DNA of 64,000 nucleotides from positions 372,001-436,000 of the forward strand of contig NZ_SMYO01000001.1 of NCBI RefSeq assembly GCF_004358205.1, written 5' to 3'. Below, in pieces: positions 20,380-29,643 of the stretch. The position numbers were made by a program, and so were the translations under genes. The notes under the pieces were generated by a model that saw nothing but the letters and a program-made list of their open reading frames with translations, was not told where the DNA came from and did no database searches. The stretch comes from Bacillus salipaludis. GTDB lineage: Bacteria; Bacillota; Bacilli; Bacillales_B; DSM-18226. Position 1 is the stretch's first letter, and each line of letters begins with the position of its first letter.

Positions 20380-22539
20380 ATGCTATGTCAAATGTGTAAA
20401 GAAAACCATGCAACTGTACAATTTAACATCGTCATAAATGGACAGCGAAAAGAAATGAAACTTTGTCATGAATGCTATTCAAAAGGAAAAAATACAATCG
20501 GGGCAGGAATCGGGCCAACGATGAATGCTTTTTCAGGATTTCCATTTGAAGATCTTTTTTTCTCAAAGAATTCAATTGAAAATAGACAAATGAATGGTCA
20601 GCAAAACATGCAAAATGAAAAACGTCCTTCTAATGGCGGCGGTTTTATCGACCAATTTGGACGTAATTTAACACAAATGGCAAAAGCAGGCCTTATTGAC
20701 CCAGTCATCGGCCGTGATGAAGAAATTAAGCGTGTAATTGAAATTTTAAATAGACGTAATAAAAATAATCCTGTCTTAATTGGTGAACCTGGTGTCGGTA
20801 AAACAGCGATCGCTGAGGGCCTTGCTCTAAATATTGCCGAAGGACAAGTACCGGATAAATTAAAAAATAAAGAAGTTTATTTGCTTGACGTTGCTTCATT
20901 AGTTGCAAACACAGGAATTCGTGGCCAATTTGAAGAGAGAATTAAGCAATTGATTTCAGAGTTACAAGAACGTAAGAATATTATCTTATTTATTGACGAA
21001 ATCCATTTACTTGTTGGAGCTGGTTCAGCTGAAGGTTCTATGGATGCGGGAAATATCTTAAAACCTTCACTTGCACGTGGTGAATTACAGGTTGTTGGCG
21101 CAACCACTTTAAAAGAATACCGTCAAATTGAAAAAGACTCTGCTCTTGAGCGCCGCTTCCAGCCAGTTCATGTTCAAGAACCATCACCAGAAGCAACCAC
21201 CCAGATTTTAAAAGGTATTCAAAAGAAATATGAAGACTATCATGAAGTTACCTATTCAGATGAGGCAATTCATGCATGCGTGCAATTATCACACCGATAT
21301 ATCCAAGACCGTTTCTTACCTGACAAGGCAATTGACTTGCTTGATGAAGCGGGTTCTAAATTGAATCTTAATTCGGATTATAAGAGTACAGAGCAACTTG
21401 AAAACCGCTTAAAGGAAATTCAAACTGAAAAAGAGGCTGCATTAAAAAAAGAAAATTATGAGGCAGCAGCAACGCTTCGAGACGAGGAAACCAAGCTGGA
21501 AAAAGCGTTAAGCCAAGCTTATAATAGCGAAAGACCAACTGTTGAAGCTGCACATATCCAAGAAATCATTGAGAAAAAAACAGGTATCCCTGTAGGCAAA
21601 CTTCAAGAAGATGAGCAGCTTAAAATGAAGCATCTGGAAGAAAATCTAGAATCTAAAGTAATTGGACAGAAAAAAGCGGTGGAAAAGGTTGCGAAAGCAA
21701 TTAGAAGAAGCCGTGCTGGCTTAAAATCAAAACAGCGCCCAATTGGTTCCTTCCTTTTTGTAGGACCTACCGGGGTCGGTAAAACTGAATTAACAAAAAC
21801 ACTTGCTGAAGAATTATTTGGTTCAAAGGATTCAATGATTCGTCTGGATATGAGTGAATATATGGAAAAACACAGTGTTTCAAAATTAATCGGTTCACCT
21901 CCAGGATATGTGGGTCATGATGAGGCAGGTCAATTAACTGAAAAAGTACGTCGAAACCCTTACAGCATTATTTTATTGGATGAGATTGAAAAAGCACATC
22001 CTGATGTACAGCATATGTTTCTGCAAATTCTTGAAGATGGTCGTCTCACTGACAGCCAGGGAAGAACGGTAAGTTTCAAAGATACCGTCATTATCATGAC
22101 AAGTAACGCCGGTATTGGCTATAAGCCCATTCATGTTGGTTTTGGAACAAGTGAGGCGATTGAAGAAGCATCCATCTTGGATTCTTTAGGAAGCTTCTTT
22201 AAACCGGAATTTTTAAACCGTTTTGACAGTATTATTGAGTTTAACACACTTGAGAAGGAAGATATTCTCAAAATTGTTGATTTAATGCTTACTGAATTAA
22301 AAGAAACATTAACCGAACAAAATATTGAATTATCAATAACACCTGAAGTAAAAGAAAAACTTGCTGAACTAGGGTTTCACCCTGCCTTCGGTGCCCGCCC
22401 ATTACGTCGGGTTATTCAAGAACAGCTTGAAGATAAAATGGCTGACTTTATTCTAGATCAACCCGATGCAAAAAAGGTTGAAGCCATCATTCATGAAGGT
22501 AAAATCAAAGTATCGGCGGAAACAGCAACAGTTCTATAA
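20380..22539 (+). CDS. clpE: ATP-dependent Clp protease ATPase ClpE
   Basis: A 719-residue class-III Clp/Hsp100 ATPase. The N-terminal zinc finger (CQMCKENH ... CHEC, residues 3-32) is diagnostic of ClpE. Two AAA modules follow: Walker [10 protein letters not shown] and GPTGVGKTE; a UVR-type coiled middle ([20 protein letters not shown]) lies between. It unfolds substrates for ClpP and disaggregates proteins after heat stress, and helps remove CtsR. The ATG follows GGAGG. The CtsR promoter directly upstream shows its regulation. Confidence 0.97.
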   Translation: MLCQMCKENHATVQFNIVINGQRKEMKLCHECYSKGKNTIGAGIGPTMNAFSGFPFEDLFFSKNSIENRQMNGQQNMQNEKRPSNGGGFIDQFGRNLTQMAKAGLIDPVIGRDEEIKRVIEILNRRNKNNPVLIGEPGVGKTAIAEGLALNIAEGQVPDKLKNKEVYLLDVASLVANTGIRGQFEERIKQLISELQERKNIILFIDEIHLLVGAGSAEGSMDAGNILKPSLARGELQVVGATTLKEYRQIEKDSALERRFQPVHVQEPSPEATTQILKGIQKKYEDYHEVTYSDEAIHACVQLSHRYIQDRFLPDKAIDLLDEAGSKLNLNSDYKSTEQLENRLKEIQTEKEAALKKENYEAAATLRDEETKLEKALSQAYNSERPTVEAAHIQEIIEKKTGIPVGKLQEDEQLKMKHLEENLESKVIGQKKAVEKVAKAIRRSRAGLKSKQRPIGSFLFVGPTGVGKTELTKTLAEELFGSKDSMIRLDMSEYMEKHSVSKLIGSPPGYVGHDEAGQLTEKVRRNPYSIILLDEIEKAHPDVQHMFLQILEDGRLTDSQGRTVSFKDTVIIMTSNAGIGYKPIHVGFGTSEAIEEASILDSLGSFFKPEFLNRFDSIIEFNTLEKEDILKIVDLMLTELKETLTEQNIELSITPEVKEKLAELGFHPAFGARPLRRVIQEQLEDKMADFILDQPDAKKVEAIIHEGKIKVSAETATVL

Positions 22540-22543
22540 TTTA

Positions 22544-22661
22544 GGCTCTTGTTAAACTTGGTTGTTGATTTCCGCTCCAGGAATAAGCGGTTCGGGGAGC
22601 CTCCTCGTCGCTTCGCTCCAATCAACGATGTTCAAAATCAACATTGTCCTTTAACACAGCC
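22544..22661 (-). repeat. MITE-like interspersed repeat, copy B (internally deleted)
   Basis: A 118-bp copy in reverse orientation. The outer ends GGCTCTTGTTAAA and TTTAACACAGCC and the nested GTTGATTTCCGCTCC and AATCAAC are kept, but the middle is shorter than in copies A, C and D. It begins 4 bases after the clpE stop codon. Confidence 0.75.
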
Positions 22662-22670
22662 ATAATTTAA

Positions 22671-22717
22671 AAAGAAAAGCGAAGCCTATAAATAAATCAG
22701 GCTTCGCTTTTCTTTTT
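22671..22717. terminator. Bidirectional terminator between clpE and the M3 peptidase
   Basis: AAAAGCGAAGCCT pairs with AGGCTTCGCTTTT; A-run and T-run flank it. Repeat copy B has landed between clpE and this terminator. Confidence 0.9.
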
Positions 22718-24410
22718 ACAAATTTTTATCATCAACAGAATTCAACCATTTTTCGATTTCACCAATCACCGATTCGACGCAGCCATCTTGAAATGGTGAG
22801 ATTAAATTTGCGGCTTCCACAAGCTTGGTAAAGGACATGCTTCCGCCAAGCTTACAAAGGTTCACATAATCTCTCCAAGCCTCTTCTTGATTCTCTCTAG
22901 AGCCTTTCCAGAACTGGAAGGCACAAATTTGTGCAAGTGTATAATCAATATAATAAAAAGGTGAGTTATATATATGCCCTTGACGCTGCCAAAAGCCGCC
23001 ATTTTCTAAATACTGATTTCCATCATAATCCTTATGCGGCAGGTATTTCTTTTCAATCTCTCGCCATTGGTGCTTCCGTTCTTTTGGAGATGCTTCTGGA
23101 TTTTCATATACCCAATGCTGGAATTCATCAACAGATACACCATAAGGTAAGAATAAGAGAGCATCACTTAAATGGGCAAATTGATATTTCTCGGTATCTT
23201 CTTTAAAGAACAAGTCCATCCACGGCCATGTGAAAAATTCCATACTCATTGAATGAATTTCAGCTGCTTCATAGGTTGGCCAGTAATATTCAGGAATTTC
23301 AAAATGACGGCTCGAATAAACTTGGAAGGCATGACCGGCTTCATGTGTCAAAACATCAATATCACCGGAGGTGCCGTTAAAGTTTGAAAAAATAAACGGT
23401 GCTTTAAAATTTTCAATAAAAGTACAATAACCACCGCCTGCTTTCCCTTTTTTCGCTACAAGGTCCATCAAATTATTTTCCCGCATGAATTTGAAAAAGG
23501 CACCAGTTTCGACTGAAAGATCCTCATACATCTTTTGACCATTGTCTATAATCCATTCCGGGCTCCCTTTTGGTATGGCATTTCCTGTCCTAAAGACAAA
23601 TCCCTCATCATAATATTTTAAATGGTCAAGGCCAATTCGCTCTGCCTGCCTTGTTTTTAGTTTTGTTGAAATCGGGACAATGAAATCCTTTACTTGGGCA
23701 CGGAATTTTGCAACCATTTCGGCATTATAATCTGTTCTCATCATCCGATAATAACCAAGCTCAACGAAATTTTTATAACCTAGTTTTTGGGCAATTTCTG
23801 TTCTCACTTTAACAAGATCATCATAAATGCGGTCCAGTTCAGCCTCATTCTCGGCAAAGAAATTAAATTTTGCCACGCTAGCCCGTTTTCTCATCTCACG
23901 ATCGGTTGCCTGTGTAAACGGCTCTAATTGAGCAAGTGTTCTCTCCTCACCTTCAAAGTCAATCTTGGCTGAAGCAAGAAGTTTTGTATATTCGGTGGAA
24001 AGGCGATTTTCTTTTTGCAATAAAGGAACAATTTCCGGTTTAAAGGTTTTCAGTTGTCCCTCAGCAAGTGCAAAAAGCTGTTTCCCCCATTTTCTCTCTA
24101 ATTCAATGCGAAACTTAGAGTCGACAAGTGCTTGGTAATATTGATTCACCAATCCCTCAATTTCAGGCTGGATTTCATCCATGTAATCCTGTTCTTCCTT
24201 ATAAAATTCATCGTTTGTATCAACCGAGTGACGAATATAACAAAGGTTGAACATCGTTCCAAGATCATTTCTTAGTTTATTGATATCATCCATGGCTGCT
24301 GATTGCTCATCAATTGATGATGCACTTTTAAAACGGTCAATCGCTAATTGAAAGTTTTTTTTCATTTCATCTAAGTTTGGCCGTTGATATGTATAGCTTT
24401 CAAAGCTCAT
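22716..24410 (-). CDS. M3 family oligoendopeptidase (PepF-like)
   Basis: A 564-residue zinc metallopeptidase. The active-site motif HEAGH is in DVLTHEAGHAFQVY, with the third ligand Glu in EAAEIHSMSMEFF about 25 residues later. The family cleaves short peptides in the cytoplasm; some clip secreted-signal fragments or pheromones. No signal peptide is present. It is inserted between clpE and mhqR, which are closer neighbours in B. subtilis. The ATG at 24410 follows AAAGGGGTTGTTAAA. Confidence 0.9.
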   Translation of the reverse strand: MSFESYTYQRPNLDEMKKNFQLAIDRFKSASSIDEQSAAMDDINKLRNDLGTMFNLCYIRHSVDTNDEFYKEEQDYMDEIQPEIEGLVNQYYQALVDSKFRIELERKWGKQLFALAEGQLKTFKPEIVPLLQKENRLSTEYTKLLASAKIDFEGEERTLAQLEPFTQATDREMRKRASVAKFNFFAENEAELDRIYDDLVKVRTEIAQKLGYKNFVELGYYRMMRTDYNAEMVAKFRAQVKDFIVPISTKLKTRQAERIGLDHLKYYDEGFVFRTGNAIPKGSPEWIIDNGQKMYEDLSVETGAFFKFMRENNLMDLVAKKGKAGGGYCTFIENFKAPFIFSNFNGTSGDIDVLTHEAGHAFQVYSSRHFEIPEYYWPTYEAAEIHSMSMEFFTWPWMDLFFKEDTEKYQFAHLSDALLFLPYGVSVDEFQHWVYENPEASPKERKHQWREIEKKYLPHKDYDGNQYLENGGFWQRQGHIYNSPFYYIDYTLAQICAFQFWKGSRENQEEAWRDYVNLCKLGGSMSFTKLVEAANLISPFQDGCVESVIGEIEKWLNSVDDKNL

Positions 24411-24506
24411 TTTAACAACCCCTTTATCTTTATATTAACCTTCTTGTTGTTTTCGACACTACTCATTAATATTCCTGTTAAAAAAAAATACGACCAATTG
24501 GCCGCA

Positions 24507-24947
24507 TTAAAATTTCCCTGCAGGTAAGCCGAGTTTTTTCAATAATTCAATGGCTTCCGACTTTTCATCCACAGTTAGACTTGACATTAATTTGTGAATA
24601 CTTTCAGCGTGTTCAGGGAAAATCCCTTCAATAAAGTTTTTTCCATCATCGGTAATTTGGGCATAGGTAACCCTTCTATCTTTTGGACAAGCAATTCGTT
24701 TTAATAATCCTTTTTGTTCTAGTTTATCAACTACATAGGTGATACTTCCGCTGGCAAGAAGAATTTTACCGCCAATTTGCTGCATTGGCTGATCACCTTT
24801 GTGATATAAAAGCTCAAGGACTGCAAATTCCGTCGGATTAAGACCACTTGCTTGAATTCCTTTATTTACATGCTCATTAATTGCCTTATACGCTCTTGAA
24901 AGAACAATAAACAGCTTTAAAGATTGAGAAATAGCTTCATTTTCCAT
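24507..24947 (-). CDS. mhqR: MarR-family regulator, MhqR-like
   Basis: A 146-residue winged-helix repressor. The recognition helix region reads QQIGGKILLASGSITYVVDKLEQKGL and the wing CPKDRRVTYAQIT, both typical of the MhqR/YkvE branch of MarR. B. subtilis MhqR senses quinones and represses hydroquinone dioxygenases and azoreductase. The gene is divergent from kinD, as in B. subtilis, which supports the name. No conserved sensing cysteine is required in MhqR; the single Cys (ACPKD) lies in the wing. A dyad upstream may be autoregulatory. Confidence 0.75.
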   Translation of the reverse strand: MENEAISQSLKLFIVLSRAYKAINEHVNKGIQASGLNPTEFAVLELLYHKGDQPMQQIGGKILLASGSITYVVDKLEQKGLLKRIACPKDRRVTYAQITDDGKNFIEGIFPEHAESIHKLMSSLTVDEKSEAIELLKKLGLPAGKF

Positions 24948-24999
24948 ATAAATTTCATCCTCTTTATTTTTTAAAAACTGTAAATTCCAATTTTAAAAT

Positions 25000-25017
25000 T
25001 ATCTTGATTTCAAAATT
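25000..25017. promoter_or_regulatory. Weak MhqR-like dyad upstream of mhqR
   Basis: TATCTTGATTTCAAAATT matches the MhqR box at about 13 of 18 positions and has half-sites ATCTTGA/TCAAAAT. It is between the divergent mhqR and kinD genes. AT-rich surroundings make chance matches likely. Confidence 0.25.
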
Positions 25018-25187
25018 ATTATAAAAAACTTTTTAAAATATGTCAATTTAACCGGTGAAGCGAACCACATGATACGTGCCCATTCAAAAATAAGCTGCCT
25101 ATTTTTTTTATTGCAGGAATATTTTCTCAAAAACTAAATCTGATGATATAATGATTTGGTCAACTTATCGATGTTTGAGGTACTAAC

Positions 25188-26690
25188 ATGAAAAATTTCA
25201 AGAGCAACTTTTATTTATATCTAATTATAGTAGTTCTTCCTGTTATTATTATAGGCTCATATTATTTTTCTAACATTCTAAAAGAACACAATCAAGAAAG
25301 AAAAGAACAGGCACGCTGGGTCGCATCCATTTACCAAAAAAGCTGGGATCAGTTTATTGGCGAGACAACCACAAGTTTAGAAATTCTATCTCTTTCTGTT
25401 AAAGGGAATTTGTCTTCTCCCGAAAAAGTGGAGCCCTTACTGAAAGAAATTCACGATAAGGATCTACGGTATGGAGGCTTGTATCTTCTTGATAAAAATG
25501 GGAAAGTGCTCACAGGTTCAGAATTACGAAACTACACAGTGGAGTTTTCCCGGCAAAAATATATTCAAGATGTGATTAAGACAAAGGATACGATTATCTC
25601 CGATCATCAAGAAATAACCCAAAATAATCAGCGAATATTAGGATTAGCCACACCTGTTTTAGACGAAAACCATCACGTAATGGCTATACTTGTTGCCCAC
25701 TTACGGATTGATTATATGCAAAACCTCATGAAGGTTCTTACACCAAAATCCAAACTGGTTGTAGTAAACGGTAATAACAAACCAATCGTAAAACTAAATG
25801 TCAAGGATTCAACGATAAATGATGGAAATAATTGGATTCACTTGCCAATGGACCGTTTGCCTTGGAATATCAAGGTGAAAATTGCAAATCGAAATATAAA
25901 AGAGATTGCTGGAGAATTTAGTGAAGCACTTTTTATCATCCTAGTTATCACACATGTGCTATTTTTACTTATTGAATACATTCTATTAAAAAAGCACACG
26001 GTTAAAGAACGGAAACAAAATGAAGTACAAAAATTAGAACTAGTAGGGACTTTAGCTGCAAGTACTGCCCACGAAATCCGTAATCCGCTAACGGGTGTGA
26101 AGGGACTTATGCAGCTTTTGAGTGAAAAATATACTGCGCCAGAAGACCAATATTATTTTGAAGTGATTGATTCAGAGTTAAACCGTATTAATGAGATTGT
26201 CAGCGAGTTTCTAATTCTAGGGAAACCGACTGCACAGTTAACTAATAATGTTAATATTGTTGAAACATTGCAAGAGCTGAAACCGTTGATTATTTCGGAG
26301 GGAAATTTATGCAATGTAGATTGTAGTTGGGGCATTCCTTCGAACCCGATAATGGTTCAATGTGTTAAAGACCAAATTAAACAGGTTGTGTTAAATATTG
26401 CAAAAAATTCGTTTGAATCTATGGAAGGTTCGGGAAAATTAGAAATAATTCTCCAAAAAGATTCACAGTTTTGCAAACTGGAAATCATTGATAATGGTAA
26501 AGGAATGAGTAAGGAGGAATTGGATAAAATCTTTCGGCCCTTTTATACATCAAAAGAAACGGGAACTGGACTTGGTTTGGTTGTCTGTAAGAGGATTATT
26601 CAATCCTTTGGCGGAAAAATAAAGATTTTGAGTGCTGCAGGAAAAGGTACAAAAGTAGAATTAACCTTACCGCTTGCAAAAAACACATAA
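25188..26690 (+). CDS. kinD: Sporulation sensor histidine kinase KinD
   Basis: A 500-residue membrane kinase. Transmembrane spans lie at about 7-27 and 245-267, with an extracellular Cache sensor domain between. The cytoplasmic part has the phospho-His in AASTAHEIRNPLTGVKG (His295), the N box NIAKNSFESM, DNGKGM and GTGLGLVVCKR. Length, architecture and sequence match B. subtilis KinD, which phosphorylates Spo0F and controls matrix and sporulation timing. It is adjacent to mhqR as in B. subtilis. The ATG follows GAGGTAC. Confidence 0.88.
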   Translation: MKNFKSNFYLYLIIVVLPVIIIGSYYFSNILKEHNQERKEQARWVASIYQKSWDQFIGETTTSLEILSLSVKGNLSSPEKVEPLLKEIHDKDLRYGGLYLLDKNGKVLTGSELRNYTVEFSRQKYIQDVIKTKDTIISDHQEITQNNQRILGLATPVLDENHHVMAILVAHLRIDYMQNLMKVLTPKSKLVVVNGNNKPIVKLNVKDSTINDGNNWIHLPMDRLPWNIKVKIANRNIKEIAGEFSEALFIILVITHVLFLLIEYILLKKHTVKERKQNEVQKLELVGTLAASTAHEIRNPLTGVKGLMQLLSEKYTAPEDQYYFEVIDSELNRINEIVSEFLILGKPTAQLTNNVNIVETLQELKPLIISEGNLCNVDCSWGIPSNPIMVQCVKDQIKQVVLNIAKNSFESMEGSGKLEIILQKDSQFCKLEIIDNGKGMSKEELDKIFRPFYTSKETGTGLGLVVCKRIIQSFGGKIKILSAAGKGTKVELTLPLAKNT

Positions 26691-26720
26691 TGAAAACAAT
26701 AGAATACGTATTCTTGCACA

Positions 26721-26758
26721 AAATGTCCTTCATCGCCTAATGAAGGACATTTCTTTCG
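26721..26758 (+). terminator. Terminator of kinD
   Basis: AAATGTCCTTCAT pairs with ATGAAGGACATTT, followed by a T-rich stretch. Confidence 0.85.
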
Positions 26759-26763
26759 TTTAT

Positions 26764-27525
26764 TAGATGCGTTTTAGGATTCATCCACCTTTTGAAGACC
26801 ATTTCTACCGCTCCTTGGATGCGTTTTGGGCTTCATCCACCTTATCAAGACCATTTCCGCCGCTCCTTGGATGCGTTTTGGGCTTCATCCACCTTTTGAA
26901 GACCATTTCCACCGCTCCTTAGATGTGTTTTGGGCTTCATCCACCTTTTGAAGACCATTTCCGCCGCTCCTTAGATATGTTTTGGGCTTCATCCACCTTA
27001 TCTAGACCATTTCCGCCGCTCCTTGGATGCGTTTTGGGCTTCACCCACCTTTTGAAGACCATTTCCACCGCTCCTTAGATGTGTTTTGGGCTTCATCCAC
27101 CTTTTGAAGACCATTTCCACCGCTCCTTAGATGTGTTTTGGGCTTCATCCACCTTATCTAGACCTATTCCACCGCTCCTTGGATGCGTTTTGGGCTTCAT
27201 CCACCTTATCTAGACCATTTCCACTGCTCCTTGGATGCGATTTGGGCTTCATCCACTTTATCTAGACCTTTTCCACCGCTCCTTGGATGCGTTTTGGGCT
27301 TCATCCACCTTATCTAGACCTTTTCCACCGCTCCTTGGATGCGTTTTGGGCTTCATCTACCTTTTGAAGACCATTTCCACCGCTTCTTGGATGCGTTTTG
27401 GGCTTCATCCACCTTTTGAAGACCATTTCCACCGCTCCTTAGATGTGTTTTGGGCTTCATCCACCTTTTGAAGACCATTTCCACCGCTCCTTGGATGCGT
27501 TTTGGGCTTCATCCATCTTCTGAAG
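26764..27525. repeat. 52-bp tandem repeat array, about 14.6 units
   Basis: Fourteen complete 52-bp units run head to tail from 26764 to 27491, then a partial unit of about 34 bp. There are no spacers. Units carry two alternative middles, CCTTTTGAAGACC and CCTTATCTAGACC (or TATCAAG), and alternative edges TGGATGCG or TAGATGTG, in a mosaic order. 52 is not a multiple of 3, so a frame through it changes every unit; the plus strand stays open for 78 codons at 27235-27471 but this looks incidental. It fills the kinD-MFS gap with no gene I can support. Confidence 0.95.
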
Positions 27526-27631
27526 CAATAATAAATTATTTCGAAACTAGAAATTTTTCATTCTACTTTTAATGAAAATTTTGTAAGATTAGAATAGAAA
27601 AAATTTGTTCAAATTGAAAAAGGAGACTACA

Positions 27632-28867
27632 ATGAACCAACAAGCAATTCTTAACGCTAAAGCCCCAAAAGCGAATGAGTCAACGATGTTTAAAATTCTT
27701 TTTATTATCGGGCTTTGCCATTTATTAAATGACGCAATTCAATCCGTAGTGCCCGCGATGTTTCCAATTTTGGAAAAATCAATGGGATTATCTTTTACCC
27801 AACTAGGAATCATTGCCTTTTCTTTAAACATGGTTTCATCCGTCATGCAGCCTGTTGTCGGTATTTTTACGGATAAAAAACCAATGCCTTTCGCGTTACC
27901 CATTGGACTTACTCTAACATTATTCGGAGTACTTGGCTTGGGGATGGCTCCAAACTTCGGTCTTATTGTGTTATCCGTTATTTTTATCGGCCTCGGTTCG
28001 GCTGTATTTCATCCGGAAGGCTCAAGGGTTGCTCATATGGCAGCTGGTAGCCGCCGAGGGCTTGCTCAATCGATTTACCAGGTTGGTGGCAATACCGGTC
28101 AGGCATTAGCCCCGCTGATTACCGCTCTTATCTTAGTACCGCTCGGCCAAATAGGTGCTTCCTGGTTTACAATCGTTGCAGCACTTGCCGTCATTTTACT
28201 TATTTATATTGCAAGTTGGTATAATCAAAGATTAAAAGTTTCTACAGCGCGGTTGAAGAAACAAACAGCAATCGCTGGTGCAAAAACAGGAATATCCAAG
28301 GATATTAAAAAGGCACTCGTGCTAATTTTACTTTTAATCTTTGCAAGATCCTGGTACATTTCGGGTATGACCAACTTTTATGCTTTTTTTGCCATAAAGC
28401 AATATGCTATGACAATTAAAGAATCCCAGCTTTATTTATTTGCATTTTTAGTAGCAGGTGCATTTGGAACTTTTTTTGGAGGGCCGCTCGCCGACAAGTT
28501 TGGTAAGAAGACAGTCATTGCTTTATCCATGCTCACAACAGTGCCTTTCTCGATTCTGATTCCGTTTGTGCCATCAGGCGTGGCCTTTATCTTCCTTTTA
28601 TGTACTGGTTTCGTCTTGATGACGAGCTTTTCAGTCACGGTTGTTTATGCACAGGAGCTTGTTCCAGGAAAAATTGGACTCATGTCGGGTTTAACGGTGG
28701 GACTTGCGTTTGGAATGGGTGCCATTGGCTCGGTAGGACTTGGGTACATTGCAGACCTAATAGGTATACAAATGATGGTAACTGGAATTGGTGTATTACC
28801 GTTACTTGGACTAACAGCACTACTTTTACCATCTGACAAAAAGCTGCGTGAGTGGCATCAAGGATAA
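27632..28867 (+). CDS. MFS transporter, fosmidomycin-resistance type
   Basis: A 411-residue major facilitator with about 12 membrane spans. HLLNDAIQSVVPAMFPILE in the first span and the loop GPLADKFGKKT resemble the Fsr/fosmidomycin-resistance group of drug exporters. The substrate cannot be told from sequence. I chose the ATG at 27632 after AAAAGGAGACTACA; a TTG at 27605 is in frame but lacks a site. It is convergent with the hemerythrin gene and shares its terminator. Confidence 0.88.
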   Translation: MNQQAILNAKAPKANESTMFKILFIIGLCHLLNDAIQSVVPAMFPILEKSMGLSFTQLGIIAFSLNMVSSVMQPVVGIFTDKKPMPFALPIGLTLTLFGVLGLGMAPNFGLIVLSVIFIGLGSAVFHPEGSRVAHMAAGSRRGLAQSIYQVGGNTGQALAPLITALILVPLGQIGASWFTIVAALAVILLIYIASWYNQRLKVSTARLKKQTAIAGAKTGISKDIKKALVLILLLIFARSWYISGMTNFYAFFAIKQYAMTIKESQLYLFAFLVAGAFGTFFGGPLADKFGKKTVIALSMLTTVPFSILIPFVPSGVAFIFLLCTGFVLMTSFSVTVVYAQELVPGKIGLMSGLTVGLAFGMGAIGSVGLGYIADLIGIQMMVTGIGVLPLLGLTALLLPSDKKLREWHQG

Positions 28868-28871
28868 TTTT

Positions 28872-28900
28872 AAAAAGGATGGGGGAACCCATCCTTTATT
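28872..28900. terminator. Bidirectional terminator, MFS/hemerythrin
   Basis: AAAGGATGGG-GGAA-CCCATCCTTT with A-run and T-run on either side. Confidence 0.9.
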
Positions 28901-29420
28901 TAATCTCTTGAATTTTTCTATACAGCTCTTCTTTTTCTTCATCTGTTAGTATTCTTTCTGCCATTGGGAACAACACATTTTCTTCTTTAGCGAAATGCTC
29001 GGTTAAGATGAAATAGGCATTTTTGATTAAATCGGCTAAGTTTTTCTTTTCAGTAGAGGAAAGCAGGTCATTTTCAGCTTTTTCAAGGAATGCAGCTATT
29101 TTCGATTTTGCCTGATCATGTTCATATTCCATCACAGCGATGGGGCCGGAAGTAGTTCCAATATATGCGCCCATCATCGGAAAAAGGACTCCTTCTTCCC
29201 GTTCAGAATGAGGATCAAGCTCGGCCTTGAATTCCTTCACCTTTGTAATTAATACGGTAAAATTTTGTTCAATATCTTTTTCATCTTCAATTTGCTTTGT
29301 TAATTTAAATAATTCATCTAATTGGTCTAATAATGGTGGATGCTCTCCCTTTAACTGTTTTAATCCTTTGCTTAATTCAGCTTGAGGCATACCGCCAAAA
29401 CCACTCATACAGCCACTCAT
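28896..29420 (-). CDS. Hemerythrin-like cation-binding protein
   Basis: A 174-residue four-helix protein with the His/Glu ligand set of hemerythrin domains: LKGEHPPL, DPHSEREEGVLFP, EYEHDQAK and EHFAKEENVLFP. The pattern fits a di-iron site as in hemerythrin HHE or RIC/ScdA-like proteins, suggesting oxygen or NO sensing or iron-centre repair. I chose the ATG at 29420 after GAGGTG rather than the GTG inside that site. A perfect Crp/Fnr palindrome lies about 60 bp upstream, implying control by oxygen. Confidence 0.88.
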   Translation of the reverse strand: MSGCMSGFGGMPQAELSKGLKQLKGEHPPLLDQLDELFKLTKQIEDEKDIEQNFTVLITKVKEFKAELDPHSEREEGVLFPMMGAYIGTTSGPIAVMEYEHDQAKSKIAAFLEKAENDLLSSTEKKNLADLIKNAYFILTEHFAKEENVLFPMAERILTDEEKEELYRKIQEIK

Positions 29421-29478
29421 TAAAGTCACCTCTTCAAATTTAACTTCTTATAGTATAAAAGGAACATGGAAGAATTGT

Positions 29479-29494
29479 TGTGATATAGGTCACA
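29479..29494. promoter_or_regulatory. Crp/Fnr-family operator upstream of the hemerythrin gene
   Basis: TGTGA-TATAGG-TCACA is a perfect palindrome matching the Fnr/Crp consensus TGTGA-N6-TCACA. It is 59-74 bp upstream of the hemerythrin start and also upstream of the divergent gene at 29644. Confidence 0.65.
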
Positions 29495-29528
29495 TTAATC
29501 CTTGTATTGAATAGGCATATCCTTTATT

Positions 29529-29556
29529 TTGACAATTGGGTGAAGGCGCATACAAT
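29529..29556 (+). promoter_or_regulatory. SigA promoter for the 29644 gene
   Basis: TTGACA, 16 bases, TACAAT. It is 88 bp upstream of the proposed start. Confidence 0.6.
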
Positions 29557-29643
29557 TTTCAAAAAATTTTAACATTTTTACTCAAAAAAACATAAAAACC
29601 ATCATATAATAAAGGTAGTCAAACAAAAGGGAGGCTGATTATC

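Noticed and set aside
27235..27471. 78-codon open frame inside the tandem repeat
   Set aside because: The frame drifts through the 52-bp period, has no ribosome-binding site, and exists only because the repeat lacks stops in that phase.
26764..27525. CRISPR array
   Set aside because: Units are contiguous with no unique spacers, 52 bp period, no cas genes; it is a simple tandem repeat.
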